Assembly (NCBI RefSeq): GCF_027596085.1
Contig: NC_072472.1
Coordinates: 10,814,219-10,878,218, forward strand
Length of the DNA: 64,000 nucleotides
Direction: 5' to 3'
Source of the DNA: Anoplopoma fimbria
Taxonomy: Eukaryota; Chordata; Actinopteri; Perciformes; Anoplopomatidae
Positions 1-31,935 of the stretch are shown here, piece by piece. Every line of letters begins with the position of its first letter. Position 1 is the first letter of the stretch. The notes beneath the pieces are model-generated. The model made no database searches and was not told the origin of the DNA. It saw only the letters and a program-made list of their open reading frames with translations. The translations under genes were made by a program, and so were the position numbers.

Positions 1-52
1 GGAGAGTTATTACATTTAGCCAAATTGGACAGTGGTGTGACAATATGACAAT

Positions 53-210
53 TTACATGACTTTCTTCAGCTCGTCGTACAACACCAGCACAAAGGCGCC
101 GCCCATGCCTCTGAGCACGTTGGACAAGGCTCCCTTGAAGAAAGCCTTGCCACCTTCATCGCGTGCAATCTTGCGCCAGCAGTCCATGGTGCCGCTGTAC
201 ATGATGTCGG
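53..210 (-). CDS. slc25a6: ADP/ATP translocase exon 4 with stop
   Basis: The last coding exon (158 nt) begins at the split alanine (ADIMYSGT) and ends with TAA at 55-53. Only 52 bases of the 3' UTR lie in the window. The exon carries the Trp-to-Leu change at residue 275. Confidence 0.92.
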
Positions 211-2063
211 CTGAGGAAGGTAAGAAAAGAGCAGGATTTAGATAATGCATGTAGGCTTGAACCTATGGTACAGAATTCATTGCTGCATTTAGGCTGTCAA
301 TTACGTATTCAAAGCAACTATACACAATAGTAATGTAGATACAGCAGTAAATCATTACAACTGTAAAGATTAGTATTAATTAATAAGTAATTCAATTAAA
401 CTCACCTCCTTTGCGACCAGACTGCATCATCATACGTCTACGGACAGTGTCGAAGGGATATGAGGTCAGGCCAGCAACAGCTGTCACACTCTGTGCAATC
501 ATCCAGCTCACCAATATGCTGGCGTTCTTTGAGTCTGGGAGCATACCTGTAAACACAGAGGGGGAAACGTTACACATCTAGAAGAGGAACCACGAAGGAG
601 GCAGTTTAGGGTGTTTGCCAATATAACATCTACATACCTTTAGCTGTGTCATAGATTCCGAAGTAGGCCGCCCTGTAGATGATGATGCCCTGCACAGACA
701 CATTGAAGCCCTGGTACAGACCCTTCAGGCCATCAGACCTGAAGATCTTAACCAGGCAGTCTCCCAGACCATTGAACTCCCTCCCGGCACCGGGTTTTCC
801 AACATCAGCGGCCAGACGGGTACGGGCGAAGTCGAGGGGGTACACGAAGCAGAGAGATGTGGCTCCGGCGGCACCACCGGAGGCCAGGTTACCGGCGAAG
901 TACCTCCAGAACTGGGTGCGTTTGTCAACGCCATCAAGGAAGATCTTCTTGTACTTGTCCTTGAAGGCGAAGTTGAGGGCCTGGGTGGGGAAATACCTGA
1001 TGACATTGGCAAGGTTACCTCTCCAGAAGGAGATGAACCCCTGCTCCTTGGGGATACGGACAATGCAGTCCATGATACCCTTGTACTGCTTGTCCACGGT
1101 GATCTGCTTACTGGCATGTTGGACCTGGAATAATGAGAAAGAAAAGTGTGAAATAGGGAAGCTAATAAGTGTTGAGTGTCAATCACAAGGTCTCCTTGTT
1201 GTGACCTTGATGCATGTAAAACTTATTAAAAAAAAAAAAAAAAAAGGTGCTGCATAGTCTGCAGGTGAGTGTAATGAGACATCAGTACTGCCTAGCAATC
1301 ACATGATTTATTCATCTGCCAAACCCATTTTTTAATTACTAATAAAACATAAAATTATATAATAAGACGTTCACTGATTCATAAAGGAGGTTTTAGACAC
1401 AATGTCGCAGTGCAGGTTGAGCAGTAAAGGCTGTAAAACGTGTTGACCCGGCTCTGAATGAGAGCCGGCCGGGCCTCTGTGCAGACGTCTTAAGGAGAGC
1501 CAGCACTCATAGCTGCATACGCAACCGGAAACATCACACAGAGGGGGTAAAGCTGGCGTATATACCCGCACTGTGGCGTTGCTTTACTGCCACACGACAT
1601 GGAGGATGTGTAGAGACACCAGAGGAGCTGCTGTGCGTCTGTACATCATGTCCCCGCCTCAGTATCTGCGTTTGTCCTTTGTTAGCTAGCGGTGCGCCGG
1701 CTAAGGTTAACGTGGGATGCTAACGTTAGCATCCCGGCTCGTGTAGGTCATTTCCCCGTCAGATGGTGACCTTAAACCCTCTGCAGACTCCCATTCATTC
1801 TCCATGAACACATACTAGTGAGCCACTAGTAGGTGACACTGTGTCTGCATAGTGACAACCTGCAGATGTTAAGGTTTCACTTTAACTTTTTTTTAAACCC
1901 ACCCAATGTAAGTTAGCACACAAGCTAGCCGGCTAGCGGAAGGCGGTGTTACCTGGAGGAGCAGCTTCACTCTCTCGATGGGGGCGACGGCTGTTTTGGA
2001 GATGGCGGCGGAGATGCCACCAGCCAAGAAGTCCTTGGCGAATGAAACAGCTGTCTCGTTCAT
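53..2063 (-). CDS. slc25a6: ADP/ATP translocase (mitochondrial carrier SLC25A4/5/6 family), four exons, complete
   Basis: This gene encodes the inner-membrane carrier that swaps matrix ATP for cytosolic ADP. The coding exons, in gene order, are 2063-1953, 1124-638, 546-406 and 210-53. All introns are GT-AG, the phases agree (0, 1, 1), and the joined frame is 298 codons plus TAA, the normal length for vertebrate ADP/ATP carriers. The three carrier repeats each show the P-x-[DE]-x-x-[RK] signature (PIERVK, PLDFAR, PFDTVR), and the diagnostic RRRMMM nucleotide-carrier motif is present. It starts [12 protein letters not shown] and ends YDELKKVM. The end and the [10 protein letters not shown] segment resemble human ANT3 more than ANT1 or ANT2, so slc25a6 is my choice, but slc25a4 or slc25a5 cannot be ruled out without a tree. 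One oddity is Leu at residue 275, where other vertebrate copies I know have Trp (KGAWSN becomes KGALSN). Confidence 0.9.
406..546 (-). CDS. slc25a6: ADP/ATP translocase exon 3
   Basis: This 141-nt exon runs from the split glycine (GMLPDSKN) to GRKG and contains [11 protein letters not shown], the carrier signature followed by the nucleotide-carrier hallmark. It carries DSK where most vertebrate copies have DPK. Phase 1 at both ends. Confidence 0.92.
638..1124 (-). CDS. slc25a6: ADP/ATP translocase exon 2
   Basis: This 487-nt exon starts [16 protein letters not shown] and ends with the first base of a glycine codon (phase 1). It holds the rest of repeat 1 and most of repeat 2, including [10 protein letters not shown]. 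The acceptor AG is at 1126-1125 and the donor GT at 637-636. Confidence 0.92.
1125..1952 (-). other. Intron 1 of the ADP/ATP translocase gene
   Basis: This 828-base intron has no coding signal. It contains an A-run at 1228-1245 on the plus strand and a G+C-richer half towards exon 1. Near exon 1 are a perfect 22-bp palindrome at 1714-1735 (core GCTAACGTTAGC) and a 14-bp palindrome GCTAGCCGGCTAGC at 1925-1938. Introns 2 and 3 are short and featureless. Confidence 0.7.
1714..1735. repeat. Perfect 22-bp palindrome in intron 1
   Basis: The sequence reads identically on both strands with no spacer: GGGATGCTAAC followed by its reverse complement. Its core GCTAACGTTAGC is a string I associate with teleost DNA in general, so this may be a composition effect rather than a binding site. 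Confidence 0.8.
1953..2063 (-). CDS. slc25a6: ADP/ATP translocase exon 1
   Basis: This exon has 37 codons from the ATG at 2063 to the CAG before the donor GT at 1952-1951. It encodes the N-terminal helix and the first carrier signature (PIERVK). The start is chosen because [16 protein letters not shown] lines up with the N-terminus of vertebrate ADP/ATP carriers. It ends in phase 0. Confidence 0.9.
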
Positions 2064-2149
2064 GTTGCGATGTTCTTGAGTGTCCCTTTCAGATAACCAG
2101 TAAACGATATATACCCCTCTGCCCTCTACAGATGATGGCCTACAACGAC

Positions 2150-2310
2150 GAAATGGCCGATTGTATAGCAGCGTTGCGGATTTATATAATCTGACCCATC
2201 GCGATACAACGCGAGATCTGTGATTCTAAAGCCGTGAGCCAGTCCCTGCACGTCACGCGGCTCTCAGCCAATTAGAATGCAGAGAATGCGATGACGTCAC
2301 TATGCGTATT
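2150..2310 (-). promoter_or_regulatory. Likely promoter of the ADP/ATP translocase gene
   Basis: On the minus strand a TATA box (TATATAAA) lies at 2189-2182, about 120 bases upstream of the ATG, which would give a 5' UTR of roughly 90 bases. Further upstream are a CCAAT box (plus-strand CCAATTAG, near 2269) and a full palindromic CRE (TGACGTCA, 2292-2299). Their order and spacing fit a TATA-type polymerase II promoter. The transcription start itself cannot be seen. Confidence 0.6.
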
Positions 2311-3271
2311 TTAGCCGTGCTATAGGCGAGTAAATTGTGATATTGCGAAATACACGTGAAGGAAACTAAATTTAGACAGAAACCCCGATGTATAAATGCA
2401 CCGACTTGCTCTTTTTAGGCTTCTTGCTTGAAAGTTACGCCCACAGACCAATGAAGACACCTCTAGGGCGTTACATGTATGTGCTCTGCATACCAGAGCA
2501 AAGTCACAGGGTCGTAAGGCTTTCAAGGACTTCACAGAGGCCTTTAGGTCAAAATTACATAACATATCTTAATTAAAATTTATAAAATATCTCTCAGCTA
2601 ATGTGACGACCCTAAGCAATGGTAATTACAAGGGTAATTGTTATTGAGTAAGTAAGGTACTTTCCTCAGAATAATCTTGTTTTACATAACCTGGCCTATT
2701 AAGTACTGGTGTAAAGGTGAACCTTCCCTCTATACTATCTGTTTCGACTTCTGGACGTTGTTCCAATAGGCTTACACTTTAATCTGTCTTGTACTTTTTG
2801 CAAAATCCTGATGGTACTCGATGTCAGATGTTTAATTTCATTTTAAGAAATGTTCTTGAGCAACATAGTGTCAACAGTCTGCACCTATTTTATTTTTTTT
2901 AGCAACTGTTGAAAAGAAAGATATGTTGTTGTAGCTAAGTGTTGTTACTGTGTATCATAGATGCCGTCAAGAGCATTTTAATTGCTAAAAGTCTCATTCA
3001 TCCAGCTTAGGCTTCACCAAAATGTTCCACTAGAGGGCGGCACGAGACTTAATGTCTCTCTTTATTTAGTTGAAGAACATAACTCCATAGAACTACTGCA
3101 TGCAGAGGGACATGTTTTTAAATAACCTTACAATTTGTTTTATTTAATAATTAAGTATCATCAACTGAATTATTTATGTTTAATGTGCTCAATTGTGACT
3201 ATTTTAAAAAAAGATTGGTGTTTTCTGACATCTATCTATAAAAAACAGTATATGTGATGAAGCTTGACATA
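2311..3271. other. Intergenic, no gene seen
   Basis: AT-rich sequence between the translocase promoter and the Tc1 element. No reading frame with recognisable protein similarity and no clear repeat was found. Confidence 0.6.
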
Positions 3272-3390
3272 CAGTGGGGCAAAAAAGTATTTAGTCAGCC
3301 ACCAATTGTGCAAGTTCTCCCACTTAAAAAGATGAGGCCTGTAATTTTCATCATAGGTATACCTAAACTATGAGAGACAAAATGAGGAAA
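3272..3390. repeat. Tc1 element terminal inverted repeat, left
   Basis: Matches the reverse complement of the right end with a few substitutions and a four-base gap after the motif AAAAAGATGAG. Left boundary set by the TA duplication. Confidence 0.85.
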
Positions 3391-3486
3391 AAAAAAAATC
3401 CTGAAAATCACATTGTCTGATTTTTAAAGAATATATTTGCAAATTATGGTGGAAAATAAGTATTTGGTCAATAACAAAAGTTCATC

Positions 3487-4486
3487 TCAATACTTTGTTA
3501 TATACCCTTTGTTGGCAATGACAGAGGTCAAACATTTTCTGTAAGTCTTCACAAGCTTTTCACACACTGTTGCTGGTATTTTGGCCCATTCCTCCATGCA
3601 GATCTCCTCTAGAGCAGTGATGTTTTGGGGCTGTCGCTGGGCAACACAGACTTTCAACTCCCTCCACAGATTTTCTAAGGGAGTTGAGATCTTGAGACTG
3701 GCTAGGCCACTCCAGGACCTTGAAATGCTTCTTACGAAGACACTCCTTCGTTGCCCGGGCGGTGTGTTTGGGATCATTGTCATGCTGAAAGACCCAGCCA
3801 CGTTTCATCTTCAATGCCCTTGCTGATGGAAGGAGGTTTTCACTCAAAATCTCATGATACATGGCCCCATTCATTCTTTCCTTTACACGGATCAGTCGTC
3901 CTGGTCCCCTTGCAGAAAAACAGCCACAAAGCATGATGTTTCCACCCCCATGCTTCACAGTAGGTATGGTGTTCTTTGGATGCAACTCGGCATTCTTTTC
4001 TCCTCCAAACACTTCTATTTTGGTTTCATCTGACCATATGACATTCTCCCAATCCTCTTCTGGATCATCCAAATGCTCTCTAGCAAACTTCAGACGGGCC
4101 TGGACATGTACTGGCTTAAGCAGGGGGACACGTCTGGCACTGCAGGATTTGAGTCCCTGGCGGCGTAGTGTGTTACTGATGGTAGCCTTTGTTACTTTGG
4201 TCCCAGCTCTCTGCAGGTCATTCACTAGGTCCCCCCGTGTGGTTCTGGGATTTTTGTTCACCGTTCTTGTGATCATTTTGGCCCCACGGGGTGAGATCTT
4301 GCGTGGAGCCCCAGATCGAGGGAGATTATCAGTGGTCTCGTATGTCTTCCATTTTCTAATAATTGCTCCCACAGTTGATTTCTTCACACCAAGCTGCTTA
4401 CCTATTGCAGATTCAGTCTTCCCAGCCTGGTGCAGGTCTACAATTTTGTTTCTGGTGTCCTTTGACAGCTCTTTGGTCTTGGCCAT
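3487..4486 (-). pseudogene. Tc1-type transposase, frameshifted
   Basis: The transposase starts [10 protein letters not shown] at 4486. A paired-type helix-turn-helix DNA-binding region covers roughly residues 5-110, with a GAPRK AT-hook-like stretch at 59-63. The catalytic DD(34)E core is recognisable: first Asp in WSDETK (about residue 153), second Asp in [10 protein letters not shown] (about 236). The third acidic residue (LENLWREL) is in another frame. A one-base change near 3685-3690 shifts the frame, and the true C-terminus ([11 protein letters not shown]) is read in that second frame to 3487. About nine residues normally found between ELFG and KNAELHPKN also appear to be missing. The protein cannot be functional as it stands. 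Confidence 0.9.
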
Positions 4487-4732
4487 AGTGGAGTTTGGAG
4501 TGTGACTGTTTGAGGTTGTGGACAGGTGTCTTTTATACTGATAACAAGTTCAAACAGGTGCCATTAATACAGGTAACGAGTGGAGGACAGAGGAGCCTCT
4601 TAAAGAAGAAGTTACAGGTCTGTGAGAGCCAGAAATCTTGCTTGTTTGTAGGTGACCAAATACTTATTTTACTGAGGAATTTACCAATTCATTCATTAAA
4701 AATCCTACAATGTGATTTCCTGGATTCTTTCC

Positions 4733-4852
4733 CCCCATTCTGTCTCTCATAGTTGAAGTGTACCTATGATGAAAATTACAGGCGTCTCTCATCTTTTTAA
4801 GTGGGAGAACTTGCACAATTGGTGGCTGACTAAATACTTTTTTGCCCCACTG
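4733..4852. repeat. Tc1 element terminal inverted repeat, right
   Basis: Partner of the left terminal repeat. It ends CCCCACTG directly before TA. Confidence 0.85.
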
Positions 4853-6474
4853 TATAGCTGATTTCTTGTTGCACTCAAGGTCTCGATTTTGTGACAATAT
4901 GTTCTCGTGGTCATTTATTCCTGTGACTGTTTTTAAAACTACTAATGTTTTTTATCAAGCCTCATAAAACAACAGAACTGAAAGAAAAAGATGATTATCA
5001 TTAAATGCCAGCTGTTGACTAGATGCCTCCCAGGCCTTGTTTATAGCCTGTTGTACGTTTAGCGTTTAGTGTGACCACACAAAACTCAGATAAGACTGTT
5101 TTGATTCAAACACATGCTGCACAGTAAACACTATTAACTCACAGTAAAAGGCCAATGCTCACATTATTGGAGTCTTTATAACTTACAGGAGGAACCTGCA
5201 TGTCTAGGCTGCATCTACTGCATATGGTTGACCACATGGAGGAGCTGCCGTGATGCCATGCAGTCAGCGTTAAACCTCCTCTGAGGAACTCTGCCACAGA
5301 CCAAGAAGACCAAGGTAACAACCTGATTTATCTGAAAACACACTGTTGTAAAGGATGATTCACTCACTCATTCTGCAATTGTTTGTTTTACCTAAAGCAG
5401 ACTGTTTTTACTCTTTGTGCAGTGAACGGTCTCCTTGTGTTGCCATGGTTACTATTGATAATGATGCCTTTTTAAACGCCAGGCTTTGTTGTCCTTGTTT
5501 GGTTGAATGTGCATTTTAATGACACTCACTGTCCACTTGTATTTCTAACTGCCACTTGAGCATCCAGTTGAGCAGGAGGTGTAAATGAATCAGTGAGGAC
5601 AGAAGGTCTGTGGCATGAAGTTTTTGCACATTGCTTTTGTTTTCATTGTAGTGAGAGTGCAGTATTCTTCATCTGAATTGAAAAATAAGTGTTGAATGAC
5701 TTTTATCAAAAAAATAGATCAGCTCTGCATTCAGTTTGATTTAGGTTAGAGGATTTAGTAGCATCGTTAGCTGCTAGCTGCCGGCTCAACCCTCTCCATG
5801 GAGCTCAATGTCCATGAGGCAATAGATTTCTGCTCTGAATTCTATATCAATCTTTTCCAAAATCTTCAAAGGGCGCGAGCAAATATGGCAGCTGCTATGT
5901 GATCAAACTCGCAAATTTATTTAGTTTAGCTATTAACATCCTTGGAGATTATAAAGAGTATAAGCTTGTGCACGAACTGCACAATCAACCTGTTTGTTTG
6001 GATAAACAAAATAAAGTATCCCTCACTGTCACAGGTTAGTTCCCCAATTTTCGGTGTTTCTCACTTCATGTCATCCGGTCTGGACCGGCCCGTTCCACCC
6101 ACGGGTCAGCTGCAGCAGTGGAACAAGTAAAGATTTCACAGTCCCAGTCCTGCTGTAAGCTGATATAAATGTAAAAAGGCTCTTGGGCTGCAAACTGGTC
6201 TCAAAGCAGTGGGGGAAACATATTTCATTTTACATGCAAGCTCACCTCTAAAGGCATATGTGGGGTAAAAAAAACAAATCAATAAACCAGAAACATGGTC
6301 CAAGTCAGAAGACAGTGTTGCTCTTCTTCAGCTCAAAATGTAGCTCTGTATGGGTAACAAATATATATTTTTCTATATGATAATAATATAAGTGTGATAG
6401 ATAACGCCATTAGCCTACTGTCCATTCAATGGTTATCTGCCTGAAACACAGTCAGCCTTTTAAACCATTAAAAC

Positions 6475-6475
<1 letters not shown>
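4853..6475. other. Intergenic, no gene seen
   Basis: The sequence between the Tc1 element and the CA repeat shows no convincing reading frame. A short CpG-containing stretch lies near 5770-5890 and a CCGGTC/GACCGG inverted motif near 6075, neither interpretable alone. Confidence 0.55.

Positions 6476-6541
<66 letters not shown>
6476..6541. repeat. (CA)n microsatellite
   Basis: About 33 uninterrupted CA units, followed by A- and C-runs (poly-C at 6597-6606). Confidence 0.98.
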
Positions 6542-6544
<3 letters not shown>

Positions 6545-6659
6545 AACCCAATTTGGTTTATCATCAGGCTTAGTGAGTGATAATTCTGTTATGTAACCCC
6601 CCCCCCAAACACAATTGACTTTTCAATGCAGTGTATGGTGTTTACCTTCTGTTGTCCAT

Positions 6660-7210
6660 CATGCTGATGCCTGAACTAATGGCTGAAACAGACCAGCTGT
6701 TCTCCCACAGGAAGCATTCTCACACCTCATGGGCACATTCAGACCTTTCGGCGACCAATCACATGGCGCAGTTAGCAGAGATGCGCCATGCAGTCCAAGC
6801 GCACTAATCCCAACTCTGTCTGTGGACAACTGTGGAGCTGCGATGCAACCACACGCGCGCAAGTCCAAATGCGACACACAACTCGCGCTTGGGAGTCGGG
6901 ACTGGAACTGACTGGTGATCAGATGCAGATGAACTTTTTGGGGATGAATGTTTTTTTCTTTTTCTTTATCTGCGTCGTCTAAAGATCAATAGCATTATAA
7001 CTGGGATTCCGAAATAAATAAATAAATGGGATAACAACAACAATCGCGATAACTTGAATCGGTTCAGTTTAGGCAACTTTGTGCTTTGAGCCCGTCCGAT
7101 CTGCCTCAATCCGCGCAGCAGCAGCAGAGGAGGAGGCTGGATGTGGCACGAGACGGGTCACTGAGCTGCAGCGAGTCGGGTGCGAGTTTCCTCCAGTCCC
7201 CAACTCTCCA
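6660..7210 (+). promoter_or_regulatory. Probable promoter and 5' UTR region of gfra4
   Basis: The 550 bases before the gfra4 ATG are richer in G+C and CpG than the flanks, with clusters such as ACGCGCGC (about 6852), CTCGCGC (about 6883) and CCGCGCAGCAGCAGCAG (about 7110). No TATA box stands out at a sensible distance, which would fit a CpG-type promoter. The exact transcription start is unknown. Several upstream ATGs occur (for example 6729 and 6788), so the 5' UTR may be shorter than this interval. Confidence 0.45.
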
Positions 7211-29822
<22,612 letters not shown>

Positions 29823-31935
29823 TGCCTCCATCTCATTCTCCGCTCATATTCTACACCCGCTACCACTTTCAAATCCATCATAGCACTCCAGAATGAACCA
29901 CAGAGGACATTTGTGAGGGAAGAAATGCTCTATTTCTATTTCTTTTTCTTTCTTTTTTCATTTCATGACTTTCTGTTATAATTCAGTTTCTGATATCGCT
30001 GCCTCCCCAAGAGTTAAGATATCAGCAGTCCTGCAGTATCTGCCACGTCTTTGCCTAAGTCCTCTCCTATGAAACGCAGGGAACAACGTGAGCAGATATA
30101 TGAGTGCATGGGTGAATTTAGAAATGCTGTCTGGGCAAATACTCTATCTAGAGCCTGCTTCACACTCAAAGTACATCCCCTCTTTTAACAAGAAGCACAT
30201 CGCCCAAGGCCACATCCACTATACACACTCCCAAAAAAACCATAACCAGTCTACTCCACTGCAACCAGGCTGGAGCACGGCTTTTGATTTCTATTTCATG
30301 ACTCGTGTCACATCCGTTTCTCTGTCGGCCCCCTTTGGCTCTTCCTCTCGCAGCTTCATACTATGGTTGAGTGAGATAATCCACTTTACCACGAGCTAAT
30401 AAGAAACTGCACCACACTTAAACTGCTTTGTACCATTGAAGAAGAAAGAAAACTTTTGAAAAGTGCTGCATCTAAAAAGAGACGAGACACGAACCAAATG
30501 TGTTGTCACATTATGTATGAGACATCTTACGCCGCCTTCTCACTTTGTGCGCCAAAAAAAAGCAGAGTGCAACAGTCGTTCTGCTCTGCTTCTTTTGTTA
30601 ACATGCCACTTAGTATTATTCCTGCCAGGGTGAGTGACTGAGAATTCAACCATGGGCAAAAGTAATGAGATCAAATTCTATTGTAGAAATGACGAGCATG
30701 AGAAAAGCAACATGAGCAATTACAGCACAATTCAAATTGCTCAGCATGCAGGGAAAGTCTGGAGTAAGGCTCAGGGGAGGAAATAGCCAATTTACCGCTG
30801 TCATACCCTCGCGCTTTTTTCTCATCCTTAGGAAGCGTGTTTTAGTGCTCCTCGCCCATCATGTGCTTTAGATGTTGTGAGAGCGAGATGCGGTGAAAGG
30901 GGATGGACACAGGAGGCTGTAAAGCCTGCTGGCTGCTCCGATCATTGAGCAGCACATTGAGCCATTCTCTCTGCCTGAAATAGCTTTTGCTGATGTTAAT
31001 GATTTTCTTTCTCTTATGGCTCATTTTCTTGTGAAATTATGCAGCTGCAGGGATGTAGGTAAAAGAAAGTATTGTGAAGTTTTTTGTAGAGAGTTTCAAG
31101 AAATAATCCGTCTGAGCTCTGCAAGGAAAGTTCCTTATATCGCCTCATGATGCTGCTGATGACACAACCTACTAAATCATCATGAGATCGTTGTGTGTGA
31201 GGGTGTATGAGTGAGGGTTGTGTGTGCATCTATGTGTCTGTCCATAGATAATCTCACAAACTGCTTCACCAAAATGCACAATATTTTGGGTGCTCATTTA
31301 TGGCTGTAAGCTGTGGTTGCGGTGACTCACACATTATCAAAGCACCTTTTATTGCCTGTTTGATACATCCATTGATTGACATTGATAGGGGCACAAATGA
31401 TCACACAGTGGAGTGCATCGCCACTGCTCTGCAGCCAGAGTCATAGTGGGACAAAATCGTTAGTTCAGTAAACTTGAAGCCTGAGTGCTTCAAGTTGTGG
31501 TTACGCCCGTGAGACATAGCTGAGATGTGCCCCTGCACAGAGGCGGTGCAGTAATCTGTGTAAATTAAAATGACAGCGTATTTGTTGTGCGAGACTTATG
31601 TGAAAAATATCTGACGCACTTGCAGTCTAGATGGAGGGTTAGCCAATAGTGTGTTGTATTCATTCAAACATTACAGCAGTGGTCATTGCAGACACACCTG
31701 GCAGAGATCTGCTCTCTACTGAGTGCTCCTTTCTAGTTGTGGTTTTACATTAATTTTGTTGTATGTAACAGATCAAAATGGAAAGTTTCCAAAGACGTAT
31801 CTCAAATCATTCTCTAATGGTTTAGAAGGTAGTATGATTCCACCATTTTTTTGCCCCTACTACCTGATATGTTCATACTATGGTTAATTGACATGAAGAC
31901 TAAACTTTTAATAAAAACAGACAGCATAAAGGCTG
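29823..31935 (+). other. Probable gfra4 3' UTR and downstream DNA
   Basis: No coding signal after the stop. The first canonical AATAAA I find on the plus strand is at 31910-31915, with another at about 32322, so a 3' UTR of roughly 2.1 kb is possible. A shorter UTR with a variant signal is equally possible. Confidence 0.35.

Larger units (their letters stand above)
3272..4852 (-). mobile_element. Tc1/mariner DNA transposon, full length but inactivated
   Basis: The element begins CAGTGGGGCAAAAAAG and ends with the exact reverse complement, flanked on both sides by TA (3270-3271 and 4853-4854), the expected Tc1/mariner target duplication. The outer inverted repeats match closely for about 120 bases, and a second shared motif (AATAAGTATTTGGTCA) lies further inside each end (near 3457 and 4665), so the ends have the IR/DR plan known in fish Tc1 elements. 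The single transposase gene is on the minus strand and is broken. The near-identical ends suggest a fairly recent insertion. Confidence 0.95.

Noticed and set aside
679..1257. Open frame of 192 codons opposite translocase exon 2, and another on the same strand at 725-1186
   Set aside because: Both are out-of-frame shadows of exon 2, whose correct frame matches the carrier family.
3861..4505. Plus-strand frame of 214 codons inside the Tc1 element
   Set aside because: Antisense of the transposase gene.
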